NCBI GenBank assembly: GCA_033782935.1
Contig: JAWQEG010000262.1
Coordinates: 124,001 to 188,000 of the forward strand
Direction of reading: 5' to 3'
Length of the DNA: 64,000 nt
Source of the DNA: Petrolisthes cinctipes
Lineage: Eukaryota; Arthropoda; Malacostraca; Decapoda; Porcellanidae
Under the pieces are notes generated by a model. It was not told the origin of the DNA. It worked only from the letters and a program-made list of their open reading frames with translations, and searched no databases. The translations under genes and the position numbers were made by a program. This document shows, one piece after another, positions 1 through 15,200 of this stretch (within the stretch, counting starts at the first letter, position 1; each line of letters opens with the position of its first letter).

Positions 1-852
1 CGGTACTTCTGTCTGTAAGCTTCTGGTCTTAATTCATACGTCCTTAGTACAGCAGACTTTAACTTCTCATAATCCAAGGATTCCTCAAAACTGATAGCAT
101 CAAATGCTCTTAAAGCTTTACCACAAAAGACTGACTGTGCCAGCATTGACCATCGTTCCTTCGGCCACCCACTACCCTCTGCAACCTTCTCAAACCTCTT
201 GAAAAATTCAGCAACATGGTCCTCATCAAACTTAGGAACCAACCTGTGCTGTTCTGATGACGCCCCCGATGCAACCGGTCGTCGTGGCTCATGGTCCACT
301 TTATATTTCTCCATCTCCAACTCCAGTTTCCTTTGCTCAAGCTCCATCTGAGCTCTCCTTTTCTCTCTCTCAAACTCCAACTGAGCTCTCCTTTCCTCTC
401 TCTCAAACTCCAACTGAGCTCTCCTTTCCTCTCTCTCAGACTCCAACTGAGCTCTCCTTTCCTCTCTCTCAGACTCCATTTTCATCTTAAATTGTAGCAT
501 TTGGAACTCATGGTCATGCGCAGCTTGGTCATTCCCAGATTGGTTATTCTGAACCATAGTGGCTTCAAGCAAATCTGTAGGTGCAGACCAGTCACTTACG
601 ACAGAAGCATTATCCTTCCTCTCAACAAAATCATACAAATCATAGATGGTGGCAAATCAGGTTAGCTAGTGGAAATGCATTGGAACTTTCAATGGCAATG
701 TCCAACTTCTGTGCAACAAGTAATAATTATTCTCTCCTCAGTGCTCTTACACTCTCGGGATTAGGACTTGAATTAATAAACTCTGCAGCATCCTGCTCAG
801 AGATAATATGAAGTGGAGCACCCTTCTCACCAGCCACACCCTGAGTCTCCAT
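1..852 (-). pseudogene. gag: gag fragment of left Gmr1-like element (N-terminal part, disabled)
   Basis: This is the N-terminal part of a retrotransposon Gag, which would form the particle shell. I place the start at the ATG at 850-852, the first one in a plausible gag frame downstream of the primer-binding site, with a purine at -3 and G at +4. The frame from that ATG meets TAA at 727-729 and is later out of phase with the main gag frame, which opens near 640. The main frame holds four 11-residue repeats of the type EREERRAQLE (DNA about 348-479), predicted coiled coil, then the beginning of a SCAN-like capsid. Both breaks are shared with the right copy. The rest of gag lies outside the window. 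Confidence 0.85.
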
Positions 853-962
853 TGCTCACTAACTATTAGGCAAATGTACACAAAAAATGGAAAAATGCAA
901 TACAAGAAAAATACAACAGTAATGCAATGATAGAACACCAGTCTCAGTTCAGCAAAAAATTG

Positions 963-982
963 AAATCCTGGTGAAGTCGCCA
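963..982 (-). other. Primer-binding site, left element
   Basis: On the minus strand TGGCGACTTCACCAGGATTT begins 7 bases inside the LTR. TGG complements the universal tRNA CCA end, and the next bases fit a G discriminator, a 7-nt acceptor strand, a 5-nt T-stem and the end of a T-loop. The primer tRNA was not identified; tRNA-Arg or tRNA-Ser types are candidates because TGGCGA-type sites are known for them. Confidence 0.7.
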
Positions 983-989
983 ATTTATA

Positions 990-2164
990 TGTTATGGACG
1001 GAGGGTAGAGATAAAGTACTGTACTAGTCACTAGGCTAGACTTACCCCGACGTTAGCTATAAACAGAATAAAGTAGCACTGGGGGGCAGGTATCTGATTA
1101 TTAAAATTATGAATTGTAAGTAAAAGTACAAACCCAGCCTATATGAAAGAATAATAACACGACCCAAAGAGACCGTCCAAACATATACCCAGGTTCGGGT
1201 ACAATGAATAAAAATGATAGAGAAACTACTCTGACTTTCTATAATATATTGACAATATGAACGAACACAAAGACAAACAATAAACACTGAAAGAATTGAT
1301 AAATGAAATCAGGATTTCCAACTATGACAGAACATGAGACAGAGTTCCCAGATTAAATAATGCACCTGCAATAATCACTCAATAAATCACTACCACTGTA
1401 CCATCACTTCAATAACCACACATCAATAACACAAGGCACTAGGCACACTTAAGCACAGAATTAATAATGGTAAGTTAGCACATCACTGGCATATATAATA
1501 AGGGAACATCAATGCATCACAACATACATGTAATAATATAATAATAGAAATATCAATGCACAAATATATATAATAATAGTAATAGTAATATCAATTTATA
1601 AGAGAGTGACCCTATTTCACTGTGAGAAAAATGTAGAAGTAAATACAATTATACTTATCAGATATGCTTGCATGTCTCGTCCCGAATCTTATCACTCACT
1701 CACTTACAAAACACACCCTGTTGTTTGTTGTCCCAAGTCTCCCAAGCATTTGCCCACAGGCTCAACCCCCGCGCTTATATACAGTTGGCTCCACAAAGAG
1801 AAGTGAGCATGTTACAACAGAGTCATAGGCGCGTCTCCGAACTGTTCGTTAACGCAGACTTAAACACACATCACGCACACGCTCCCGTCTATCAACAACT
1901 ATTGGTAGACACAAGAAACGAAAACGGACAATTTTCCCGCCGCCACCTGCAAGAGGGGGGAGGATGCGTACAAATTTAGAAAACATAACAGGCCACGACA
2001 CTCGACCTTTTGACAAATACACAAAGAAAATGGAGTGAAATAGATGAGCTATCTTCGGACACAGCCACTGCCGGAAGTAAGCCTCCACTACCACACTCAC
2101 AGACACAGTCAATTAATAAGATAGCAATACTCACAAATCAATAATAATTCAGGCATGCATAACA
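990..2164 (-). repeat. 5' LTR of left element (1175 bp, complete)
   Basis: The ends form a perfect 7-bp inverted repeat, TGTTATG...CATAACA, with the canonical TG...CA termini. The inner edge is fixed by the adjacent primer-binding site and the outer edge by the change to satellite at 2165. It aligns over its whole length with the LTR at 57195-58373, with about 30 substitutions and two 2-bp gaps by eye. It contains a TATA box and an A/T-rich stretch around 1480-1600. Short open frames inside it are not genes. Confidence 0.93.
1774..1781 (-). promoter_or_regulatory. Putative TATA box in left LTR
   Basis: TATATAAG on the minus strand, about 383 bp inside the LTR's 5' end and followed by a GC-rich stretch. 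The position fits a U3 promoter with transcription starting about 25-30 bp downstream. It is conserved in the other LTR at 57979-57986. No transcript evidence is available. Confidence 0.5.
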
Positions 2165-2214
2165 ATATTTACAGTCCAAGCACTGTAATGTCACCCACAC
2201 ACCCACCACCCCAT

Positions 2215-5200
2215 AAATGACTTTTGATATTTACAGTCCAAGCACTAATGACACCCACACACCAACCACCCCATGAATGACTGTTAATATTTACAGTCCA
2301 AGCACTGTAATAACACCCACACATGCACCACCCCATGAATGACTGTTGATATTTACAGTCCAAGCACTGTAATGACATCCACACACCCACAACCCCATGA
2401 AGGACTGTTAATATTCACAATCCAAGCACAGTAATGACACCCACACATCCACCACCAAATGAATGACGGTTGATATTTACAGTCCAAGAACTGTAATGAC
2501 ACTGACACACCCACAACCCAATGAATGACTGTTGATATTTACAGTCCAAGCACTGTAATGACACCCACACACCCACCACCCCATGAAGGACTGTTGATAT
2601 TTACAGTCCAAGCACTGTAATGACACCCACACACCCCATGAATAACTGTTGATATTTACAGTTCAAGCACTATAATGACACCCACCACCCTATGAATGAC
2701 TGTTGATATATACAGTCCAACCACTGTAATGACACACACACACCCACCACCCGATGAATGACTGTTGATATTTACAGTCCAAGCACTGTATTAACATCCA
2801 GACACCCACCACTACAAAAATGACTGTTGATATTTACAGTCTAAGCACTGTAATGATACCCACACACCCACTACCCCATTAATGACTTGATATTTACAGT
2901 CCAAGCACTGTAATGATACCCACAAACCCACCACCCCATGAATGACTGTTGATATTTACAGTCCAAGTACTGTAATGACACCCACACACCCATCACCCCA
3001 TGAATAAATGTTGATATTTACAGTCCAAGAACTGTAATGCCACCCACCACCCCATGAATGACTGCTGATATTTACAGTCCAAGCACTAATGACACACAAA
3101 CCCACCACCCCATGAATAACTTGATATTTACAGTTCAAGCACTGTAATGACACCTATACACCCACCACCCCATGAATGACTGTTGATATTTATAGTCCAA
3201 GCACTATAATGACACCCACACACCCACCACCCCATGAATGACTGTTGATATTTACAGTCCAAGCACTGTAATGACACCCTCACACCCACCACATCATGAA
3301 TGACTGTTGATATTTACAGTCGAACCACTCTAATGACACCCAACACCCTATGAATGACTGTTGAATTTTTCAATCAAATCTCTGTAATGACACCCACACA
3401 CCCACCACCCCAAAAATGACTGTTGATATTTACACTCTAAGCACTGTAATGACACCCACACAGCCACCACCCCATGAATGACTGTTGATATTTACAGTCC
3501 AAGCACTGTAATGACACCCACATACCCACCACCCCATATATGACTGTTAATTTTTAAAGTCCAAGCACTCTAATGACACCCACCACCCTATGAATGACTG
3601 TTGATTTTTACAATCAAAACACTGTAATGACAACCACACACCCACCACCCAATGAATGACTGTTGATATTTACAGTCTATGCATTGTAATGACACCCACA
3701 CATGCACCACCCCATGAATAACTGTTAATATTTATAGTCCAAGCACTGTATTAATACCCACACTCCCACAACCCCATAAATGACTGTTGATATTTACAGT
3801 CCAAGCAGTGTAATGACACCCACACACCCACCACCCTATGAATGACTGTTGATATTTACAATCCAAGCACTGTAATGACACCCACACACCCATCATCCTA
3901 TGAATGACTGTTGATATTTACATTTCAAACACTGTAATGACACCCACTCACCTATCACCCCATGAATGACTGTCGATATTTTCAGTCGAAACACTGTAAT
4001 GACACCAACCACCCCATTAATGACTACTGATATTTACAGTCAAAGCACTTTAATGACACCCACACACCCACCACCCCATGAATGACTCTTGATATTAACA
4101 GTCCAAGCATTCTAATGACACCTAACACCCTATGAATGTATATTGATATTTACACTCAAAGGACTGTAATGACACCCACACACCCACCATCCCATGAATG
4201 ACTGTTGATATTTACAGTCCAAGTACTGCAATGACAACCACACACCCACCACCCCAAAAAAGATTGTTGAAATTTACAGTTATGACACCCACACACCCAC
4301 CACCCCATGAATAACTGTTAATACTCACAGTCCAATCACGGTAATGACACCCACACACCCACCGCCAAATGAATGACGGATGATATTTACAGTCCAAGTA
4401 CTGTAATGACACAGACACACCCACAACCCAATGAATAACTGTTAATATTTACAGTACAAGCACTGTAATGACACCCAAACACCTACCACCCCATGAATGA
4501 CTGTTGATATTTACAGTCCAAGCACTGTAATGACACCCGCACACCCACCACCCCATGAATGACTGTTGATTATAGAGTCCAAGCACTGTAATGACATCCA
4601 CACACCCACCACCCCATTAATGACTGTTGATATTTACCGTCCAAGCACTAATGACACACACACACCCACCACCCCATGAATGACTTGATATTTACAGTCA
4701 GAGCACTGTAATGACACCCACACACCCACCACCCCAAGAATGACTGTTAATATTTATAGTCCAAGCACTGTATTGATACCCACACACCCACCACTCTATA
4801 AATGACTGTTGATATTTACAGTCCAAGCACTGTAATGACACCCACACACCCACCACCCTATGAATGTCTGTTGATATTTACAGTCAAAGGACTGTAATGA
4901 CAACCACACACCCACCATCTCATGAATAACTGTTGATATTTACAGTCCAAGCACTGTAATGACACCCAGACACCAACCACCCCATGAATGACTGTTGATT
5001 TTCAGAGTCCAAGCACTCTAATGGCACCTAACACCCTCTGAATGTCGCTTGATATTAACACTCAAAGGACTGTAATGACACCCACACACCTGCCATCCCA
5101 TGAATGACTGTTGATATTTACAGTCCAAGCACTGCAATGACAACCACACACCCACCACCCCATAAAAGATTGTTGAAATTTACAGGTCAAGCACTGTAAT

Positions 5201-7258
5201 GACACCCACACACCCACCACCCCATGAATGACTGTTAATATTCACAGTCCAATCACGGTAATGACACCCACACACCCACCGCCAAATGAATGACGGTTGA
5301 TATTTACAGTCCAAGAACTGTAATGACACAGACACACCCACAACCCGATGAATGACTGTTGATATTTACAGTCCAAGCACTGTAATGACACCCAAACACC
5401 TACCACCCCATGAATGACTGTTGATATTTACAGTCTAAGCTCTGTAATGATACCCACACACCCCATGAATAACTGTTGATAATTACAGTTCAAGCACTCT
5501 AATGACACTCACCACCCTATGAATGACTGTTGATATATACAGTCCAACCAATGTAATGACACCCACACACCCACCATCCCATGAATGACTGTTGATATTT
5601 ACAGTTCAAGCACTAATGAAACACACACACCCAAAACCCCATAAATGACTTGATATTTACAGTCCAAGCACTGTAATGACACACACACCCACCACCCCAT
5701 GAATGACTGTTGATATTTACAGTCCAAGCACTATAATGACACCCACACACCCACCACCCCATGAATGACTGTTGATATTTACAGTCCAAGCACTGTAATG
5801 ACACCCTAACACCCACCACCCTATAAATGACTGTTGATATTTACAGTCCAAGCACTCTAATGACACCCACCATCTTATGAATGACTGTTGATATTTTTAA
5901 TCAAAACACTGTAATGACATCCACACACGTACCACAACAAGAATGACTATTGATATTTACAGTCCAAGCACTGTAATGACACCTACACATCCACTACCTC
6001 ATGAATGACTGTTGATATTTACACTTAAAACACTGTAATGACACCCACACACCGACCACCAATGAATGACTGTTGATATTTACAGTCCAAGCACTGTAAT
6101 GACACCCACATACCCACCACCCCATATATGACTTTTATTTTTTAAAGTCCAAGCACTCTAATGACACCCACCACCTAATGAATGACTGATGATATTTACA
6201 GTCAAAACACTGTAATGACACCCACACACCCACCACCCAATGAATGACTGTTGATATTTACAGTCTATGCATTGTAATGACACCCACACACGCACCACCT
6301 TATGAATGACTGTTGATATTTACAGTCCAAGCACTAATGACACACACACACACCCACCACCGCATGAATGACTTGATATTTACAGTCCACGCACTGTAAT
6401 GACACTCACACACCCACCACCCCATGAATGACTGTTGATATTTACAGTCCAAGCACTATAATGACACCCACACACCGACCACCCCATGAATGACTGTTGA
6501 TATTTACAGTCCAAGCACTGTAATGACACCCTAACACCCACCACCCTATGAATGACTGTTGATATTTACAGTCCAAGCACTCTAATGACACCCACCATCT
6601 TATGAATGACTGTTGATATTTTTAATCAAAACACTGTAATAACATCCACACACGTACCACAACAAGAATGACTATTGATATTTACAGTTCAAGCACTCTA
6701 ATGACACCCACCACCATAAGACTGACTGTTGATATTTACAGTCCAAGCACTGTAGTGACACCCACACACATACCACCGCATGAATGACTGTTGATATTTA
6801 TAGTCCCAGCACTGTATTGATACCCACACACACACACCACCCCATAAATGACTGTTGCTATTTACAGTCCAAGCACTGTAATGACACTCACTCATCCGTC
6901 ACCCCATCAATGATTGTTGATATTTTCAGTCCAAACACTGTAATGTCACCAACCACCCTATGAATGACTACTGATATTTACAATCCAAGCACTAATGACA
7001 CCCGCACACCCACCACCCCATGAATGACTGTTGATATTTACAGTCCAAGCACGCTAATGACACCCAACAACCTATGAATGAATGTTGATATTTACAGTAA
7101 AAAAAACTGTAATAACACCCACACACCCACCACCAATGAATGACTGTTGATATTAACAGTCTAAGCACTCTAATGACAACCACACAACCACCACCCCATA
7201 AATGACTCTTGATATTTACAGGCCAAGCACTGTAATGACACCCACACACCCACCACCA
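2215..7258. repeat. Higher-order repeat A, copy 1 (~5.04 kb)
   Basis: This block of about 85 monomers recurs immediately downstream. Offsets to copy 2 are 5046 bp up to about 4495 and 4995 bp afterwards, because one monomer near 4500-4560 is missing from copy 2. Rare variants match in order, for example ATTCACAATCC near 2412 and 7458 and TTTTTCAATC near 3366 and 8407. Boundaries are approximate. Confidence 0.85.
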
Positions 7259-7260
7259 AT

Positions 7261-10200
7261 AAATGACTATTGATATTTACAGTCCAAGCACTAATGACAC
7301 CCACACACCAACCACCCCATGAATGACTGTTAATATTTACAGTCCAAGCACTGTAATAACACCCACACATGCACCACCCCATGAATGACTGTTGATATTT
7401 ACAGTCCAAGCACTGTAATGACATCCACACACCCACAACCCCATGAAGGACTGTTAATATTCACAATCCAAGCACAGTAATGACACCCACACATCCACCA
7501 CCAAATGAATGACGGTTGATATTTACAGTCCAAGAACTGTAATGACACTGACACACCCACAACCCAATGAATGACTGTTGATATTTACAGTCCAAGCACT
7601 GTAATGACACCCACACACCCACCACCCCATGAAGGACTGTTGATATTTACAGTCCAAGCACTGTAATGACACCCACACACCCCATGAATAACTGTTGATA
7701 TTTACAGTTCAACCACTATAATGACACCCACCACCCTATGAATGACTGTTGATATATACAGTCCAACCACTGTAATGACACACACACACCCACCACCCGA
7801 TGAATGACTGTTGATATTTACAGACCAAGCACTGTATTAACATCCAGACACCCACCACTACAAAAATGACTGTTGATATTTACAGTCTAAGCACTGTAAT
7901 GATACCCACACACCCACTACCCCATTAATGACTTGATATTTACAGTCCAAGCACTGTAATGATACCCACAAACCCACAACCCCATGAATGACTGTTGATA
8001 TTTACAGTCCAAGCACTGTAATGACACCCACACACCCATCACCCCATGAATAAATGTTGATATTTACAGTCCAAGAACTGTAATGCCACCCACCACCCCA
8101 TGAATGACTGCTGATATTTACAGTCCAAGCACTAATGACACACAAACCCACCACCCCATGAATAACTTGATATTTACAGTTCAAGCACTGTAATGACACC
8201 TATACACCCACCACCCCATGAATGACTGTTGATATTTATAGTCCAAGCACTATAATGACACCCACACACCCACCACCCCATGAATGACTGTTGATATTTA
8301 CAGTCAAAGCACTGTAATGACACCCTCACACCCACCACATCATGAATGACTGTTGATATTTACAGTCGAACCACTCTAATGACACCCAACACCCTATGAA
8401 TGACTGTTGAATTTTTCAATCAAATCTCTGTAATGACACCCACACACCCACCACCCCAAAAATGACTGTTGATATTTACACTCTAAGCACTGTAATGACA
8501 CCCACACAGCCACCACCCCATGAATGACTGTTGATATTTACAGTCCAAGCACTGTAATGACACCCACATACCCACCACCCCATATATGACTGTTAATTTT
8601 TAAAGTCCAAGCACTCTAATGACACCCACCACCCTATGAATGACTGTTGATTTTTACAATCAAAACACTGTAATGACAACCACACACCCACCAACCAATG
8701 AATGACTGTTGATATTTACAGTCTATGCATTGTAATGACACCCACACATGCACCACCCCATGAATAACTGTTAATATTTATAGTCCAAGCACTGTATTAA
8801 TACCCACACTCCCACAACCCCATAAATGACTGTTGATATTTACAGTCCAAGCACTGTAATGACACCCACACACCCACCACCCTATGAATGACTGTTGATA
8901 TTTACAATCCAAGCACTGTAATGACACCCACACACCCATCATCCTATGAATGACTGTTGATATTTACATTTCAAACACTGTAATGACACCCACTCACCTA
9001 TCACCCCATGAATGACTGTCGATATTTTCAGTCGAAACACTGTAATGACACCAACCACCCCATTAATGACTACTGATATTTACAGTCAAAGCACTTTAAT
9101 GACACCCACACACTCACCACCTCATGAATGACTCTTGATATTAACAGTCCAAGCATTCTAATGACACCTAACACCCTATGAATGTATATTGATATTTACA
9201 CTCAAAGGACTGTAATGACACCCACACACCCACCATCCCATGAATGACTGTTGATATTTACAGTCCAAGTACTGCAATGACAACCACACACCCACCACCC
9301 CAAAAAAGATTGTTGAAATTTACAGGTCAAGCACAGTTATGACACCCACACACCCACCACCCCATGAATAACTGTTAATACTCACAGTCCAATCACGGTA
9401 ATGACACCCACACACCCACCGCAAAATGAATGACGGATGATATTTACAGTCCAAGTACTGTAATGACACAGACACAGCCACAACCCAATGAATAACTGTT
9501 AATATTTACAGTACAAGCACTGTAATGACACCCAAACACCTACCACCCCATGAATGACTGTTGATTATAGAGTCCAAGCACTGTAATGACATCCACACAC
9601 CCACCACCCCATTAATGACTGTTGATATTTACCGTCCAAGCACTAATGACACACACACACCCACCACCCCATGAATGACTTGATATTTACAGTCAGAGCA
9701 CTGTAATGACACCCACACACCCACCACCCCAAGAATGACTGTTAATATTTATAGTCCAAGCACTGTATTGATACCCACACACCCACCACTCTATAAATGA
9801 CTGTTGATATTTACAGTCCAAGCACTGTAATGACACCCACACACCCACCACCCTATGAATGTCTGTTGATATTTACAGTCAAAGAACTGTAATGACAACC
9901 ACACACCCACCATCTCATGAATAACTGTTGATATTTACAGTCCAAGCACTGTAATGACACCCACACACCAACCACCCCATGAATGACTGTTGATTTTCAG
10001 AGTCCAAGCAGTCTAATGGCACCTAACACCCTCTGAATGTCGCTTGATATTAACACTCAAAGGACTGTAATGACACCCAAACACCTGCTATCCCATGAAT
10101 GACTGTTGATATTTACAGTCCAAGCACTGCAATGACAACCACACACCCACCACCCCATAAAAGATTGTTGAAATTTACAGGTCAAGCACTGTAATGACAC

Positions 10201-12253
10201 CCACACACCCACCACCCCATGAATGACTGTTAATATTTACAGTCCAATCACGGTAATGACACCCACACACCCACCGCCAAATGAATGACGGTTGATATTT
10301 ACAGTCCAAGAACTGTAATGACACAGACACACCCACAACCCGATGAATGACTGTTGATATTTACAGTCCAAGCACTGTAATGACACCCAAACACCTACCA
10401 CCCCATGAATGACTGTTGATATTTACAGTCTAAGCTCTGTAATGATACCCACACACCCCATGAATAACTGTTGATAATTACAGTTCAAGCACTCTAATGA
10501 CACTCACCACCCTATGAATGACTGTTGATATATACAGTCCAACCACTGTAATGACACCCACACACCCACCATCCCATGAATGACTGTTGATATTTACAGT
10601 TCAAGCACTAATGAAACACACACACCCAAAACCCCATAAATGACTTGATATTTACAGTCCAAGCACTGTAATGACACACACACCCACCACCCCATGAATG
10701 ACTGTTGATATTTACAGTCCAAGCACTATAATGACACCCACACACCCACCACCCCATGAATGACAGTTGATATTTACAGTCCAAGCACTGTAATGATACC
10801 CTAACACCCACCACCCTATAAATGACTGTTGATATTTACAGTCCAAGCACTCTAATGACACCCACCATCTTATGAATGACTGTTGATATTTTTAATCAAA
10901 ACACTGTAATGACATCCACACACGTACCACAACAAGAATGACTATTGATATTTACAGTCCAAGCACTGTAATGACACCTACACATCCACTACCTCATGAA
11001 TGACTGTTGATATTTACACTTAAAACACTGTAATGACACCCACACACCGACCACCAATGAATGACTGTTGATATTTACAGTCCAAGCACTGTAATGACAC
11101 CCACATACCCACCACCCCATATATGACTTTTATTTTTTAAAGTCCAAGCACTCTAATGACACCCACCACCTAATGAATGACTGATGATATTTACAGTCAA
11201 AACACTTTAATGACACCCACACACCCACCACCCAATGAATGACTGTTGATATTTACAGTCTATGCATTGTAATGACACCCACACACGCACCACCTTATGA
11301 ATGACTGTTGATATTTACAGTCCAAGCACTAATGACACACACACACACCCACCACCGCATGAATGACTTGATATTTACAGTCCACGCACTGTAATGACAC
11401 TCACACACCCACCACCCCATGAATGACTGTTGATATTTACAGTCCAAGCACTATAATGACACCCACACACCGACCACCCCATGAATGACTGTTGATATTT
11501 ACAGTCCAAGCACTGTAATGACACCCTAACACCCACCACCCTATGAATGACTGTTGATATTTACAGTCCAAGCACTCTAATGACACCCACCATCTTATGA
11601 ATGACTGTTGATATTTTTAATCAAAACACTGTAATAACATCCACACACGTACCACAACAAGAATGACTATTGATATTTACAGTTCAAGCACTCTAATGAC
11701 ACCCACCACCATAAGAGTGACTGTTGATATTTACAGTCCAAGCACTGTAGTGACACCCACACACATACCACCGCATGAATGACTGTTGATATTTATAGTC
11801 CCAGCACTGTATTGATACCCACACACACACACCACCCCATAAATGACTGTTGATATTTACAGTCCAAGCACTGTAATGACACTCACTCACCCGTCACCCC
11901 ATCAATGATTGTTGATATTTTCAGGCCAAACACTGTAATGTCACCAACCACCCTATGAATGACTACTGATATTTACAATCCAAGCACTAATGACACCCGC
12001 ACACCCACCACCCCATGAATGACTGTTGATATTTACAGTCCAAGCACGCTAATGACACCCAACAACCTATGAATGAATGTTGATATTTACAGTAAAAAAA
12101 ACTGTAATAACACCCACACACCCACCACCAATGAATGACTGTTGATATTAACAGTCCAAGCACTCTAATAACAACCACACACCCACCACCCCATAAATGA
12201 CTCTTGATATTTACAGGCCAAGCACTGTAATGACACCCACACACCCACCACCA
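7261..12253. repeat. Higher-order repeat A, copy 2 (~4.99 kb)
   Basis: Second copy of the block at 2215-7258, with scattered single-base differences and one monomer fewer. The last few hundred bases, from about 11975, also begin a longer similarity to 45685 onward. Confidence 0.85.
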
Positions 12254-15200
12254 ATGAATGACTGTTGATATTTACAGTCCAAACACTGTAATGACAACTA
12301 CACACCCATCACCCCATAAATGACTGTTGAAATTTACAGTCCAAGCACTCTAATAACACCCACCACTCTATAAATGACTGTTAATATATACAGTCAAAGC
12401 ACCGTAATGACACCCACACACCCCATGAATGACTGTTGATATTTATAGTTCAAGCACTGTAATGACACCCAGACACCCACCACCCCATGAATGACTGTTG
12501 ATATTTACAGTTCAAGCTATCACCCTATGAATGATTGTTGATATTTACAGTCCAAACACTGTAATGACGCCAACCATCCCATGAATGACTACTGATATTT
12601 ACAGTCCAAGCACTTTAATGACACCCATACACCCACCACCCCATAAATGACTGTTGATATATACATTCCAAGCACTTTAATGACACCTAACACTCTATGA
12701 ATGTCTGTTGATATTTACAGTCAAAGGACTGTAATGACACCAAGTCACCAACCATCCCTAGAATGACTGTTGATATTTACAGTCCAAGCACTTATGACAC
12801 ACACACCCACCACCGCATGAATGACTTGATATTTACAGTCCAAGCACTGTAATGACACCCACACACACACTACCCCATGAATGACTGTTGATATTTATAG
12901 TCCAAACACTGTATTGATAGCCACACACCCACCACCCCATAAATGACTGTCGATATTTACAGTCCACGCACTGTAATGACACCCACACACCCACCACCCT
13001 TAGAATGACTGTTGATATTTACAGTCCAAACACTGTAATGACACCCACACACCCATTATCCCAAGAATGACTGTTGATATTTACAGTTAAAGCACTTTAA
13101 TGGCACCCACACACCCACCACCCCATGAATGACTGTTGATATTAACAGTCCAAGCACTCTAATGACACCTAACACTCTATGAATGTCTTTTGATATTTAC
13201 ACTCAAAGGACTGTAATGACACCCACACACCAACCACCCCGTAAATGATTGTTGAAATTTACAGTCCAATCAATGTAATGACACCAACACACATGAATGA
13301 CTGATAATATTTAGTCCAAGCACTGTAATGAAACCGACACACCCCATGAAATACTTTTGATATTTACAGTCCAAGCATTGTAATGACACCCACACACCCA
13401 CAACCCCATGAATGACTGATAATATTTACAGTCCAAGCACTGTAATGACACCCACCACTACATAATTGACTGTTGATATTTACAGTCCAAGCACTGTAAT
13501 GACACCCACACATGCCATTAATGACTGTTGATATTTACAGTTCAAGCACTCTAATAACACCCACCACCCCTTGAATGACTATTGATATTTACAGTCAAAA
13601 CACTGTAATGACACCCACACACCCACCACCCAATGAATGACTGTTGATATTTACAGTCTATGCATTGTAATGACACCCACACACGCACCACCCCATGAAT
13701 GACTGTTGATATTTACAGTCCAAGCACTGTAATGACACCCACACACCCACCACCCAATGAATGACTGTTGATATATACAGTCCAAGCTCTGTAATGACAC
13801 TGACACAAGCACCACACTATGAATGACTGTTAATATTTACAGTCCAAGCACCTTAATGACATCCACACACCCACCACCCCATGAATGACTGTTGATATTT
13901 ACAGTCCAAGCACTAATGACACACACACACCCCACCACATAAATGACTTGATATTTACATTCCAAGCACTGTAATGACATCCACACACCCACCACCCCAT
14001 GAATGACTGTTAAAATTTACTGTCCAAGCACTGTAATAACACCCACCACCCCATGAATGACTACTGATATTTATTGTCAAAGCACTTTAATGACGCTTAC
14101 ACACCTACCACCCCATGAATGACTATTGATATTAACAGTCCAAGCACTCTAATGACACCTAACACCCTATGAATGTCTGTTGATATCTACAGTCAAAAGA
14201 CTGTAATGACACCCACACACCCACCATCCCATGAATAACTGTTGATATTTACAGTCCAAGCACTGTAATCACACCCACACACCCACCACCTCATGAATGA
14301 CTGTTGATATTCACAGTCCAACCACTCTAATGACACCAAACACCCTATGAATGTCTGTTGATATTTACAGTCAAAGGACTGTAATGACGCCCACACACCC
14401 ACCATCCCATGAATGACTGTTGATATTTACAGTCCAAGCACTCTAATGACAACCACACACCCACCACCCCATAAAAGATTGTTGATATTTACAAGCCAAG
14501 CACTGTAATGACACCCACACACCCACCACCCCATGAATGACTGTTGATATTTACAGTCCAAGCACTGTAATGACACCCTCCACCCATAAATGACTGTTGA
14601 TATTTAGTCCAAGTACTGTAATGACACCCACACAACCCATGAAATACTGTTGATATTTACAGTCCAAGCACTCTAATGACACCCACCACCCTATGAATGA
14701 CTGTTGATATTTAGAGTCCAAGCACTGTAATGACTCCCACCACCCCATGAATGACTGTTGATATTTAGTCCAATCACTGTAATGACACCCACACACCCCA
14801 TTAAATACTGCTGATATTTACAGTCCAAGCACTCTATTAACACCCACCACCCTATGAATGACTGTTGATATTTACAGTCCAAGCACTGTAATGACACCCT
14901 CCACCCATAAATGACTGTTGATATTTAGTCCAAGTATTGTAATGACACCCACACAACCCATGAAATACTGTTGATATTTACAGTCCAACCACTCTAATGA
15001 CACCAAACACCCTATGAATGTCTGTTGATATTTACAGTCAAAGGACTGTAATGACAACCACACACCCACCACCCCATAAATGATTCTTGATATTTTCATG
15101 CCAAGCACTGTAATGACAGCCACACACCCACCACCTCATGAATGACTGTTGATATTTACAGTCCAATCACTGTAAAGACACCCAACACCCATGAATGACA

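Larger units (their letters stand above)
1..2164 (-). mobile_element. Left copy of Gmr1-like Ty3/gypsy element, 5' part
   Basis: This is the 5' end of an LTR retrotransposon on the minus strand: LTR (990-2164), a 7-base spacer, a primer-binding site, a leader and the first part of gag, which runs off the left edge. It matches the right-hand copy at a constant offset of 62470 bp, with only three substitutions seen by eye in 1530 bp (positions 267, 1061, 1253). It carries the same gag stop and frameshift as the right copy, so it was already dead when the two were separated. Satellite starts at the base after the LTR. Confidence 0.9.

Noticed and set aside
257..497. Plus-strand Ser/Leu/Pro-rich frames with repeats, also at 62727-62967
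   Set aside because: They are the opposite strand of the 33-bp coiled-coil repeats of gag.
1057..1287. 76-codon frame in the LTR, with counterparts near 57265 and 63530
   Set aside because: It lies inside LTR sequence, has no family signature, and its conservation follows from the LTR repeat itself.
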